In this document: one piece after another, positions 34,277 to 42,901 of the stretch
Layout of the letters: the number at the start of each line of letters is the position of its first letter
Position numbering within the stretch: the stretch's first letter is position 1
Assembly: GCA_965657505.1 (NCBI GenBank)
Contig: CBFHON010000001.1
Location: 124,001-188,000, forward strand
DNA from: TMED109 sp002171375
GTDB taxonomy: Bacteria > Pseudomonadota > Alphaproteobacteria > TMED109
Direction: 5' to 3'
Length of the DNA: 64,000 nucleotides
Position numbers and translations under genes: made by a program
The notes under the pieces: model-generated
Told to the model about the DNA's origin: nothing
Seen by the model: only the letters and a program-made list of their open reading frames with translations
The model's database searches: none

Positions 34277-34726
34277 CTAAGATTTCTTCGCCTTTAGAAT
34301 AATCATTTCCATCTGATCCAGAAATTTGGATCGATCTGCTTTTCTAAAAGGAGGAGGACCACCGGTCATTTCACCAGTTTCACGTATTTTTTCCATTATT
34401 TCCCGTGTAGCAAGTGCTATACCTATATTATCGTCGTTAAAGCTTTTTCCGTTAGGTTTGATAGCGAATGCACCCTTTTTAAGGCAACGTCCTGCCAGGG
34501 GAATATCGTTCGTTACGCATATGTCCGACTTTTTGATATGGTCTGCAATCCAGTCATCGGCTGCGTCAGCGCCTTGGTCTACAACGACAAGTTTTACCAG
34601 TGGATTAAGTGAAGGCCGGATTCCACCGTCGCATACCATATAAGTTTCAAGATTGTGGCGTGTCGCAACTCGTTCTACTTCGTTCTTAACTGGACAGGCA
34701 TCAGCATCAACATAAATTTTAACCAT
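34277..34726 (-). CDS. YaiI/YqxD family (DUF188) protein, apparently acquired
   Basis: A 149-residue member of the YaiI/YqxD family with its signature MVKIYVDADACPVKNEV, the NDIPLAGRCLKKGA motif and the C-terminal GGPPPFRKADRSKF. The fold is PIN-like, a putative nuclease; no activity is established. Base use stands apart: codons with G or C at the third position are frequent (GCG, GCC, CGT, TCG), and lines within the gene are roughly 43-50% G+C by eye against about 25-30% for neighbours. The gene ends two bases after glmS-terminus copy 3, consistent with recent transfer into this locus. Confidence 0.85.
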   Translation of the reverse strand: MVKIYVDADACPVKNEVERVATRHNLETYMVCDGGIRPSLNPLVKLVVVDQGADAADDWIADHIKKSDICVTNDIPLAGRCLKKGAFAIKPNGKSFNDDNIGIALATREIMEKIRETGEMTGGPPPFRKADRSKFLDQMEMIILKAKKS

Positions 34727-34884
34727 TATAGAAGAATAATTTCATAAATTCTTTCTAAATTAGATATGCTTCAGATGCAATTTTATTCTAAATATTTAAT
34801 AAATATAACAAAATTTTTGTCTTTTAATACTCTATTTATAATATTATAATTTATCATATTGTTTAATTAAATATAGGAACTAGA

Positions 34885-35409
34885 ATGAAATATATTAAAT
34901 ACCTTTTATCAATAGTATTTTTATTAACTTCTTCTTTATCCAATGCGGATGAAACTAAAACAGACAAAATTCATCAATTACTTTATGGAATGTATGAATT
35001 AGAAACTTGGGTAGATGAAGAACTAATTTATAAATATCCTGATGTTGCAGGCACTCTTGTCGTATCTAAAGGTAAAATAGCATTTACCTTAGACAATAGC
35101 ATAAATAATAAAAAAACTGTTAAAGTAATTGGTTGGGGAACAAATATATTAGAAGCAGATAAATTTAGTTATAAATATAATGAATTTAAAGTATTGATTA
35201 TTCAGGATGACAATAAAACAGTTAATTCTAAATTACCCTGGGAAGGTAATAGAATATATGACTTAGAACTGAAAGGTGAAGAGTTATTATTATCTGCAAA
35301 TAATGGTTCTCAAACATGGTTATTAAATAAAGATAATTTAATATATACTGATACGGAGTGGGGTTTAGATAAGAAGTATGCTCAGAGAGTGTGGAGAAGA
35401 ATTAAATAG
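34885..35409 (+). CDS. exported lipocalin-like protein of unknown function
   Basis: A 174-residue protein with a signal peptide (YLLSIVFLLTSSLSNA, cleavage near residue 21). The mature part, LLYGMYELETWVDEELIYKY then PDVAGTLVVSKGKIAFTL, resembles the opening of lipocalin-like DUF domains in which a strand series follows a 'G-x-W-x-L' start. No clear ligand-site motif. Single gene with AATAGGAAC before the ATG. The family is uncertain; export is well supported. Confidence 0.6.
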   Translation: MKYIKYLLSIVFLLTSSLSNADETKTDKIHQLLYGMYELETWVDEELIYKYPDVAGTLVVSKGKIAFTLDNSINNKKTVKVIGWGTNILEADKFSYKYNEFKVLIIQDDNKTVNSKLPWEGNRIYDLELKGEELLLSANNGSQTWLLNKDNLIYTDTEWGLDKKYAQRVWRRIK

Positions 35410-35511
35410 GAATATAATTTGACTGTTTAAAGCGAGTAAAAAGTATATTTTATTATGTGTTATAATTTAATAATAACTAAAGATTATAAAAATTAATTAA
35501 GGATTATATTT

Positions 35512-35874
35512 ATGGCAAAAGTTTATATTCATATACATAGCGGACCAGAACTAAAAAATAAGGCAACACTAGGATTATTAGTCGCAGTTACTGCTCAAAA
35601 AGAAGGACATGAAGTTAAAGTATTTATGGCGGCAGATGGAGTACATCTTATTAGTTGTAAAGAAAAAGGATTGATAGTAGGACAAGGAACAGGAGATGTA
35701 AAAGAACATTTAGATCTTCTTAAGAAATCAAATACAAAAATTTATGTTTCTGGAATGTCAGCAAAAGCAAGAGGATATGATGATACTATTTTAGAAGGAT
35801 ATAATGCGGAGTTTGCCATGCCAGATACTTTGATAAAGTTGTCTTTAGAAGCTGATTCATTTCTGTCATATTAA
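35512..35874 (+). CDS. DsrE/DsrF-like family protein
   Basis: A 120-residue protein with the DsrE fold pattern: KVYIHIHSGPELKNKATLGL as the first strand-helix with a nucleotide-like loop, AQKEGHEVKVFMAADGVHLI, and KIYVSGMSAKARGYD. The family includes TusD and DsrE sulfur-relay proteins, which use a conserved cysteine; the only cysteine here, in HLISCKEKG, is a plausible position but the context does not prove sulfur transfer. No other Dsr/Tus gene is nearby, so a broader DsrE-like role is as likely. Confidence 0.75.
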   Translation: MAKVYIHIHSGPELKNKATLGLLVAVTAQKEGHEVKVFMAADGVHLISCKEKGLIVGQGTGDVKEHLDLLKKSNTKIYVSGMSAKARGYDDTILEGYNAEFAMPDTLIKLSLEADSFLSY

Positions 35875-35959
35875 TTTTTTATAAATAATAATATAGATAC
35901 CTATTACCTAAGTTATATTTCAGAAGTAGATCAAACTCATTAGTTAGTTTTGAATATAA

Positions 35960-36793
35960 CTATCTTTTATAAAAATAAGGTAATCCTATACCACCTAAAA
36001 TAAGGATAGATGAAATATAAAATTGCCAGCTTAAAGTTTCAGTCATAAAAAAGTAACCGCCGAGTGCAGCTATAAGTGGAACAGTTAATTGTGCAATAGA
36101 AGCAGTAGCTATATTTATTTTAGGCAATACCCAATACCAAAGTGTATATCCAATCCCAGAAGTAATAGAGCCTGAGATAATAGCTAAAATAAAACCATAA
36201 AGATTAGTATTAACTTTATCAGGAATAAAAAAAGTAATTGGTATAATTATTAGTAATGCGAGTACAAAATTAGCAGCAGTATTTGATAATGGATTTTTCT
36301 GACCATGTCCTAAGATTGAGTAGAAGCCCCAACTAAAGGCCGCAAGGAACATTAAAATTATTCCAAATAGACTATTGCTACTTATTCTCGGGTCTACAAG
36401 TATGTAAAGACCTATCAAAGATATAAATACCCCAATAAAACGAATAATAGGAATATTTTCTTTTAATAATAATGCTCCAGTAAACATTACTAGCATACTT
36501 CCCCCAAATAATATTAACGCACCAATACCAGTATTAATTGTTAAATAAGCAAAGCTAAAACCTAATAAATATCCTACTAATGCCAATGAGCTGACAAATG
36601 ATTTAAAGCTAAATCTAGGAATTTTTTTTTTAATAAAAATTACTAATATAATTAATATTAAAGCTGCTGATCCTGCTCTTATTAGAGAAAAATTAGAGGG
36701 CCCAATTGAGTTTGAAGTTAATGCTAATCTTGTTAATACAGAGTTAGCAGCAAAAGCCGTCATTACTAAAGTTATAATAAAAAAAAGTCTCAT
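35960..36793 (-). CDS. EamA/DMT-family metabolite transporter
   Basis: A 277-residue protein of about ten transmembrane helices in two EamA halves; the second begins near SSNSLFGIILMFLAAFSWGF. The ATG at 36793 is preferred to a TTG five codons upstream. Conserved NxxxxRxxxA-type segments (NSVLTRLALTSNS, SLIRAGSAALIL) fit a drug/metabolite transporter of the RhaT/YdcZ-EamA type. Transport direction and substrate unknown. Divergent to the PhzF gene with 79 bases between starts. Confidence 0.85.
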   Translation of the reverse strand: MRLFFIITLVMTAFAANSVLTRLALTSNSIGPSNFSLIRAGSAALILIILVIFIKKKIPRFSFKSFVSSLALVGYLLGFSFAYLTINTGIGALILFGGSMLVMFTGALLLKENIPIIRFIGVFISLIGLYILVDPRISSNSLFGIILMFLAAFSWGFYSILGHGQKNPLSNTAANFVLALLIIIPITFFIPDKVNTNLYGFILAIISGSITSGIGYTLWYWVLPKINIATASIAQLTVPLIAALGGYFFMTETLSWQFYISSILILGGIGLPYFYKR

Positions 36794-36872
36794 TTTATAA
36801 AGTATCAAAATCTAAAAATATAGTCATATAAAAATACTATTCATAAAGCTTTTTTTACGTTATTATTTAATA

Positions 36873-37670
36873 ATGACTAATATAAAACTTTACCAAGTTG
36901 ATGCATTTACTAATAAATTATTTTCTGGAAATCCAGCAGCAGTTTGTCCTTTAGATGATTGGTTGCCTGATGAAGTTATGCAATCAATTGCTCTTGAGAA
37001 TAATTTGTCAGAGACTGCCTTTTTTATAAAAGATAAAAATAAATTTTTTCTTAGATGGTTTACACCTAAAGTTGAGATCGATCTATGTGGGCATGCAACT
37101 CTTGCAACTGCACATATTATATACACTGAAATGGAATATCAATCTGATAATATAGCATTTAATATTAAATCAGGTGATGTTTTGAATGTAACCAGAAGAG
37201 AGAATAAATTAACTATGAATTTTCCGGCATATGAACCTAAAATTATTGATCAAAATTTGGATGAATTATCTGATATTTTTGGTTTTAGACCAACTTTATT
37301 TCTTAATAGTAATTATGGATTAGCAGTTTTCAATAATGAAGAAGAAATTATTAAAATTGAGCCAAATCTAAACGCTTTAGAAAAATTATCATATAATGGA
37401 ATAATTGTTACTGCACCAGGAAAAAATGTTGATTTTGTATCACGATTTTTTGGTCCTAAATTAGGAATAACAGAAGATCCGGTTACAGGTGGAGCACATT
37501 GTTCACTTATTCCTTATTGGTCTAAACGGCTAAATAAAAAAGATATGATTGCGATGCAATTATCAAAAAGAGGAGGAGTAGTTTACTGTTCATATTTAAA
37601 AGATAGAGTAAATATGGGAGGTGAGGCGATTACTTATATGCAAGGCGAGATATTATTAGATAATATATAA
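36873..37670 (+). CDS. PhzF family isomerase/epimerase
   Basis: A 265-residue protein with the diaminopimelate-epimerase-like fold. The opening KLYQVDAFTNKLFSGNPAAV, the catalytic glutamate in NNLSETAFF (residue 47) and the second-domain TEDPVTGGAHC match PhzF-family members. PhzF itself acts in phenazine synthesis, but most family proteins are uncharacterised isomerases and no phenazine genes are present. Followed after 21 bases by the TauD-type oxygenase gene, so possibly co-transcribed. Confidence 0.85.
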   Translation: MTNIKLYQVDAFTNKLFSGNPAAVCPLDDWLPDEVMQSIALENNLSETAFFIKDKNKFFLRWFTPKVEIDLCGHATLATAHIIYTEMEYQSDNIAFNIKSGDVLNVTRRENKLTMNFPAYEPKIIDQNLDELSDIFGFRPTLFLNSNYGLAVFNNEEEIIKIEPNLNALEKLSYNGIIVTAPGKNVDFVSRFFGPKLGITEDPVTGGAHCSLIPYWSKRLNKKDMIAMQLSKRGGVVYCSYLKDRVNMGGEAITYMQGEILLDNI

Positions 37671-37691
37671 ATACTAATAGAGCATTATATA

Positions 37692-38531
37692 ATGAATAGT
37701 AATAATATTAAAATTTCAAAAGCATCAAATACAATAGGAGCCATAATTGAGGGTGTTAAGCTCAATGAAGAATTAAGTAAAGATACTATTCAGGAAATTT
37801 ATAATGCATTTTTAAAATACCAAGTAATATTTTTTAAAAATCAAAACCTAACAAAAAATGAATACTTATCTTATGCAAAAAGAATTGGAAAACCTATTAA
37901 ATATCCATTCGTAAAAGGTTTAAAAAATATTCCCGAGATTACTCCAATTTTAAAAAAAGAAACTGATCTTAATAACTTTGGAGGAATCTGGCATAGCGAT
38001 ACTTCATACTTAAATGAGCCGCCAAAAGGAACCATGCTTTATGCCATAGAAGTTCCTAAAATAGGCGGAGATACAGTGTTTGCTAATCAATATATTGCTT
38101 ATGAGAGCCTTTCTGATGAAATGAAGGAATTTTTAAGTAATAAAAAGGCTCTTAATATTTCTGGTAAGGAAGAAACTACAAAAACACGATCTGATTTAAG
38201 AAAGCACTCTTCAACAGAAATTAAAAGTGATGAGTTAGAAGCTATTCATCCAGTAGTAAGAATTCACCCTGAAACCAAAAAGAAATCTTTGTATATTAAT
38301 ATCGCGCATACTAGAAATTTTATTGGAATGAGCATTAAGGAAAGTGCTCCTATTTTAAAAAGCTTATTTAAACATCAAATTAAGCCTGAATTTACATATA
38401 GATTTAAATGGGAAATAGGTTCAATTGCAATATGGGATAATCGATGTACCTTGCATAATCCTATTAATGATTATCACGGAGAAAGAAGATTAATGCATAG
38501 AATAACATTTAAGGGAGATAAACCTATTTGA
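37692..38531 (+). CDS. TauD/TfdA family Fe(II)/2-oxoglutarate dioxygenase
   Basis: A 279-residue protein. The iron site is WHSDTSY (HxD) and the distal histidine is in ERRLMHRITF, both in the TauD pattern; GGDTVFANQYIAYESL and the IWDNRCTLHNPINDYHG segment also match. The family oxidises taurine, 2,4-D and related substrates and is linked to sulfonate or ether use; a TauE/SafE carrier lies 3 kb away. The stop overlaps the next start by one base. Confidence 0.85.
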   Translation: MNSNNIKISKASNTIGAIIEGVKLNEELSKDTIQEIYNAFLKYQVIFFKNQNLTKNEYLSYAKRIGKPIKYPFVKGLKNIPEITPILKKETDLNNFGGIWHSDTSYLNEPPKGTMLYAIEVPKIGGDTVFANQYIAYESLSDEMKEFLSNKKALNISGKEETTKTRSDLRKHSSTEIKSDELEAIHPVVRIHPETKKKSLYINIAHTRNFIGMSIKESAPILKSLFKHQIKPEFTYRFKWEIGSIAIWDNRCTLHNPINDYHGERRLMHRITFKGDKPI

Positions 38532-39163
38532 TGATTAAATATATTATTATACCGTGTATATGGTTATTTTCTAATCTTTCATTGAGTAAAGACTTTAGTT
38601 GGTATGATTTAGAATTAAAAAATAATTTATACTATGAAAAAGAAAAGAATATTTTATTTACAGGAGAAATTAAAAGTAAAAAAAATGGAAAAATTATTAA
38701 GGGTTTAAAAGAGGGAGCATGGCTAGAATATTGGGAGGATGGAACAATAAGCTCTATTACTAATTATGAAAAAGGTAAATATGAAGGCGAATATTTGAGT
38801 TATTATAAGAATGGCCAGTTAAATGTTAAAGCAAACTATATAGATAATAAAAAAGAGGGGGAATTTATTGACTATTATGAAACAGGACAGATAAATTGGA
38901 AAGAAAATTATAAGAATGGAAAGGTTGATGGTCTTTCTATAATTTATCATGAAAATGGCAATTTATGGTATAAAACAAATTTTATATTAGGTGAAAGGCA
39001 TGGAGAATATCTTAAATTCAATATTAATGGACAATTAATAGAAGAGAAAATTTATAAAAAAGGGAATATTGATGGAGAGTGGTACAGGTATAACGATGAT
39101 GGTCAATTAATTGATAAAAAGATATATGAAGATGGAAAACTTATAAAAATTATTAAACCTTAG
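38531..39163 (+). CDS. MORN-repeat (YwqK-like) exported protein
   Basis: A 210-residue protein made almost wholly of MORN-variant repeats of about 22 residues with the core GEYLSYYKNGQLN, GEFIDYYETGQIN, LSIIYHENGNLW and GEWYRYNDDGQLI, some seven in all. The N-terminus, IKYIIIPCIWLFSNLSLSKD, is a signal peptide. The YwqK-like 'toxin-antitoxin antitoxin' name is an automatic label; such proteins are probably surface or periplasmic with a beta-sheet ribbon. Starts at the ATG overlapping the TauD stop. Confidence 0.75.
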   Translation: MIKYIIIPCIWLFSNLSLSKDFSWYDLELKNNLYYEKEKNILFTGEIKSKKNGKIIKGLKEGAWLEYWEDGTISSITNYEKGKYEGEYLSYYKNGQLNVKANYIDNKKEGEFIDYYETGQINWKENYKNGKVDGLSIIYHENGNLWYKTNFILGERHGEYLKFNINGQLIEEKIYKKGNIDGEWYRYNDDGQLIDKKIYEDGKLIKIIKP

Positions 39164-39175
39164 TATTTTGCTTTT

Positions 39176-40684
39176 TTAAATATGTACATTCTTTGTTTTA
39201 TTCTTGATAAAAACTTCAGCTTTATCAAAAATAATATTTTTTCTATCTGGATTTATCCTATTTAAGGCAGTATTCATAATTGATAGTCTTGGGTTGGATT
39301 TAAAAAACGCTAGATTATCATTAATAAACTTCCAATATAATCCATCTAAAGTTTCACACCAATCTCCTTTTTTGTAATTACTCATTTTTAGTAAATAATT
39401 TGATCCACATATATAAGGTTTGGTAGAAAAAATACCTCCATCTGCAAAAGTCCCCATTCCATAGATATTTGGTACCATTACCCATTCTGATGAGTCTATA
39501 AACATTTCCATAAACCATTTATAAATTTCATTTGGATTAATTCTAGATAATGTCATGATATTTGCCAAAATCATTAATCTTGGAATATGATGTGTATAAC
39601 CATAATTTATGCAATCTTTAATAGTATCATCTAAGGGTTTGATACCTGTAGTTCCTTCATACCAATCTTTAGTGAGTTTACCTGTATGATTCCAAAAATT
39701 AGAATTTATTTGTTCTTTCCCTTTAACATCATAAATACCTTTTATAAATTCTCTCCATCCAATTATTTGCCTTAAAAAGCCTTCAAATGAATTTAAAGGA
39801 ATATTATCTTTTTTATATATAGTATACGCTTGATCTATGACTTCTGTAGGCGTAATAAGACCCATATTCATTAATGGACTAATATTACTATGAAATAAAA
39901 AATTGTTATTATCTATAATGGCATCTTCATAATGACCAAAATTTATAAACTTATTTTTTAAAAATTTATTAAGCCATAATAGCGCATCTTTTCTATTAGT
40001 GGGCATCCACATATTGTTCATACTACCGGGATGATTAGAAAAAAATTTTAATATACTATCTTTAAGATTAGAAAAATTTTCATATTTTTTTAATAACGGT
40101 TTCGATGGGACTGTAATGTTTTTAGTAATTTTTTTTCTATTTTCTTCATCGTAAGACCATCTACCTCCAGTCGGCTGCTCTTTATCCTCTATTAATATAT
40201 CAAGCTTTTTTCTCATATATTTATAAAAATGAGCTTGTAAAAAATTATTCTTTGTTAATGCATATTTATTAAAGTCACTTTTAGATAAGATAAACATTGG
40301 GTTATTATGAGTTTCCCATAAAATATTCTTAAGTTTATTTATTTTTTTAAATCTATCTATTAAAAAATTATCAACTAATTCAAATTGATGAATTTTTTTT
40401 ATAGAAATACGGTCAACTAATTTAGTAAGTTTGGTTTCAATTTTATCTTTAAAATCCTTATCTTCAATATTGTAATAATGAACGTTATATCCATTATTTA
40501 TGAGCTCCTTTTTATATTCACGCATAGAAATAAAAAACATTAAAATTTTTAATTTATGATGTTTATATTCAGTACAAAGTTCATAATCTTCACACATAAA
40601 AATATCTGTACAATTGGTTTCTTTAATATATTTAATTGGAAATAATTGATTTCCAAGGATAATTAAAAGATTACTATTGGCCAT
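39176..40684 (-). CDS. cryptochrome/photolyase-related (PhrB/FeS-BCP-like) protein
   Basis: A 502-residue deoxyribodipyrimidine photolyase-related protein. It shows the N-terminal LLIILGNQLFPIKYIKE and FMCEDYELC, the FAD region with RWSYDEENRKK and LRQIIGWREFIKG, and the C-terminal DCINYGYTHHIPRLMILANI, VPNIYGMGTFADG. Known relatives (Agrobacterium PhrB) repair 6-4 photoproducts and bind a 4Fe-4S cluster with four cysteines. In the C-terminal loop the usual CxxC after the MSDY-type motif is replaced by YKKGDWCETL, leaving a single cysteine there, so the cluster is probably lost or rebuilt. Convergent with the MORN gene, 12 bases apart. Confidence 0.8.
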   Translation of the reverse strand: MANSNLLIILGNQLFPIKYIKETNCTDIFMCEDYELCTEYKHHKLKILMFFISMREYKKELINNGYNVHYYNIEDKDFKDKIETKLTKLVDRISIKKIHQFELVDNFLIDRFKKINKLKNILWETHNNPMFILSKSDFNKYALTKNNFLQAHFYKYMRKKLDILIEDKEQPTGGRWSYDEENRKKITKNITVPSKPLLKKYENFSNLKDSILKFFSNHPGSMNNMWMPTNRKDALLWLNKFLKNKFINFGHYEDAIIDNNNFLFHSNISPLMNMGLITPTEVIDQAYTIYKKDNIPLNSFEGFLRQIIGWREFIKGIYDVKGKEQINSNFWNHTGKLTKDWYEGTTGIKPLDDTIKDCINYGYTHHIPRLMILANIMTLSRINPNEIYKWFMEMFIDSSEWVMVPNIYGMGTFADGGIFSTKPYICGSNYLLKMSNYKKGDWCETLDGLYWKFINDNLAFFKSNPRLSIMNTALNRINPDRKNIIFDKAEVFIKNKTKNVHI

Positions 40685-40822
40685 AAGACTCCTTAGCTAC
40701 ATTTAAATATACTTTGAATAAATATAAATAGATTTTTCAAATTACTTTATATCTTTTTTACTTAAATTGACTTGATAATATATATATAATAATAACTAAT
40801 TATTATTAAATAGGGTTTTATT

Positions 40823-41530
40823 TTGCTTAATTCTTTGCTTAGAAAAGATGTCTTTTATAAAATAAAAGAACATAAATTATTTCAATCAATTGTCATTATT
40901 GCAATTATTATTTCGGCGTTTCTTATAGGGGCCTCTACTTTTGAAATTAGCGAGACACTTGTATCAGTATTTTTAATAGTTGATATTTTAATTACTTTAT
41001 TTTTTGTAATTGAGATAATTATTAGATTCATTGCTGAACCTAATAAAAAAGATTTTTTTAAAAATGGTTGGAATATATTTGATACGTTTATAGTTCTTGT
41101 TTCTATAATTCCAATAGGACCAAATTCCTCTGTCTTATTATTAAGACTATTAAGAATTTTTAGAGTTTTAAGGCTTATATCTGCTGTTCCTGAGTTAAAA
41201 GAGCTAATTGAGGCTTTATTTCAGTCTATAAAAAGAGTTTTCTATGTTGCTCTTCTTTTATTTATTATTCTTTATATTTATGCCTCATTTGGGTCAATTC
41301 TATTTGCAGAAGCAGATCCTGAAAGGTGGAGAGATATGGGGATTTCTATGATCACCTTGGTACAAGTTCTTACTTTATCAAGTTGGGAACAAGTAATGTT
41401 ACCTCTACAGAAAATTTATTGGTGGACTTGGATCTATTTTTATAGTTTTGTTGCGATAGGCTCTATTACAATATTAAATTTAATTATTGCAGTACTAGTA
41501 GATGTAGTTACAAACCAAAAAAAGAGGTGA
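40823..41530 (+). CDS. one-domain voltage-gated cation channel (BacNav-like)
   Basis: A 235-residue protein of six transmembrane helices. The S4 segment LLLRLLRIFRVLRLIS has arginines every third position, and the pore helix/filter reads TLVQVLTLSSWEQVM, matching the NaChBac pattern TLESW but with serine replacing the filter glutamate. S6 (AIGSITILNLIIAVLVDVV) fits the family. The start is TTG with TAGGG upstream; no in-frame ATG is suitable. BacNav channels carry Na+ and drive flagellar or pH responses; the altered filter could change selectivity. Single gene, 23 bases before the TauE gene. Confidence 0.8.
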   Translation: MLNSLLRKDVFYKIKEHKLFQSIVIIAIIISAFLIGASTFEISETLVSVFLIVDILITLFFVIEIIIRFIAEPNKKDFFKNGWNIFDTFIVLVSIIPIGPNSSVLLLRLLRIFRVLRLISAVPELKELIEALFQSIKRVFYVALLLFIILYIYASFGSILFAEADPERWRDMGISMITLVQVLTLSSWEQVMLPLQKIYWWTWIYFYSFVAIGSITILNLIIAVLVDVVTNQKKR

Positions 41531-41553
41531 GAATATACTTGGTTATTTTTTAG

Positions 41554-42294
41554 ATGTATAATGATCCATTAGTAATAATAATTATTTTTTTAGCAGTATT
41601 ATGTGGAGGTTTAGTTAAGGGTACAATAGGTTTTGGTATGCCTATGGTGGCATTACCAATAATTGCATTTTTGCTTCCAGCAACTAAAGCTATTATAATT
41701 CTATGTGCTCCAATTTTTATTACAAATTTTATACAAATGAAAATTAAAGAGGGAATTACTAGTTATAGATTTTTCCCTATGTTGTTAAGCTTAGTATTAG
41801 GCTTATTAATAGGGGCAAGACTAATATTAGAGATAGAATTGAATACTGTAACGCAATTAATAGCAATATCTGTAATCTTTGTTGCAATTATAAACAGTCT
41901 TGGTTTGGAAATAAAAAGTATTAATAAAAATTGGGAAAGAAGTATAACAATAATTATTGGTTTTTCATCGGGAATATTAGGAGGGCTTTCATCATTTTAT
42001 GGGCCTCCCATGCTTGCTTATTTAGTTGCTCTAAAGCTAAAAAAAGAAACTTTTGTTAGAATTGTTTCTACAATGTATTTTATAGGATCTTTTCCACTGT
42101 ATGGATCTTTAATGTATTATGGTTTAGGAACTATAAATGATTTATATTTTAGTTTATTTCTAATTATTCCTGCATTAATTGGACAACAGGTTGGTTCAAG
42201 AATTAGGCATAAAATTTCTGAAAATATGTTCAGAATTTTTGTATTAATAATATTATTTATTCTAGGTTTTGCCTTGTTATTAACAACTTTATAG
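41554..42294 (+). CDS. TauE/SafE family sulfite/organosulfonate exporter
   Basis: A 246-residue membrane protein with eight predicted helices and the two glycine-rich motifs of the family: GLVKGTIGFGMPMVALP (residues 20-36) and SSGILGGLSSFYGPPMLAYL in the second half. Exports sulfite or sulfoacetate-type anions in characterised members. A TauD dioxygenase, which can release sulfite from taurine, lies 3 kb upstream, a suggestive but not contiguous pairing. Confidence 0.85.
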   Translation: MYNDPLVIIIIFLAVLCGGLVKGTIGFGMPMVALPIIAFLLPATKAIIILCAPIFITNFIQMKIKEGITSYRFFPMLLSLVLGLLIGARLILEIELNTVTQLIAISVIFVAIINSLGLEIKSINKNWERSITIIIGFSSGILGGLSSFYGPPMLAYLVALKLKKETFVRIVSTMYFIGSFPLYGSLMYYGLGTINDLYFSLFLIIPALIGQQVGSRIRHKISENMFRIFVLIILFILGFALLLTTL

Positions 42295-42381
42295 CCCTTA
42301 AATAAATACTATATTTGTCTAATTTATAAGTTTTATGTTAAAATTTATAGACTCAAAGGCGTATTTTATTTAGGAGGTATT

Positions 42382-42783
42382 ATGACAATTTCTAAACAAA
42401 AGTTTAATGTAGATTATGCTAATAAAGCAACATTTCAAGATGGGTTAAGAGATTTTCTTGAATATAGAGATCTTGGAATTACTGAAGCAAGTAATGGTGC
42501 ATATAAAGCTCATGTATTAAGAGTAAAAAAGAATTTTAAAGGTGATCAAGATATGCATACTACAGGCTTTCACAAGCATATGGTTGATTTTCAAATGTAT
42601 TATGTTTTAAATGGATGGGTTAAATTTATTTATGATGGAGAAGGAGAGTTAACTTTTAATAAAGGAGATTGCGTTATGGCTCCAGCCGCCATTAAACATA
42701 ATGAAATTGCTTGTTCAGATGATTTTGAAGCTTTAGAAATACTATCTCCTGCAAAACATTCTACTATCAAAATAGAAGAATAA
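42382..42783 (+). CDS. cupin-domain protein
   Basis: A 133-residue single-cupin protein preceded by an AGGAGGT ribosome-binding site. The fold motif is visible in TTGFHKHMVDFQMYYVLNGWV and AIKHNEIACSDDFEALEILSP. A strong terminator follows 58 bases later. Small cupins of this length are often of unknown function; a sugar-binding or regulatory role is possible. Nothing in the context fixes a substrate. Confidence 0.75.
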   Translation: MTISKQKFNVDYANKATFQDGLRDFLEYRDLGITEASNGAYKAHVLRVKKNFKGDQDMHTTGFHKHMVDFQMYYVLNGWVKFIYDGEGELTFNKGDCVMAPAAIKHNEIACSDDFEALEILSPAKHSTIKIEE

Positions 42784-42841
42784 TATAACTTAACACGAAT
42801 ATATATATATAATTATTAAATGTAATATTTGACTATTTTAT

Positions 42842-42875
42842 AGATGTCTATATATCAATAGGACGTCTTTTTTTT
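42842..42875 (+). terminator. Rho-independent terminator
   Basis: AGATGTCTAT and ATAGGACGTCT pair (one wobble, one bulge) and are followed by eight consecutive T residues. Confidence 0.85.
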
Positions 42876-42901
42876 AATCACAATCAAGGGAGGAGAATTA
42901 T

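Noticed and set aside
32389..34726. A complete Tn7-like or integrative element
   Set aside because: No transposase, integrase or tns gene is present in the window; only attachment-site-like sequences and cargo-like genes are seen.
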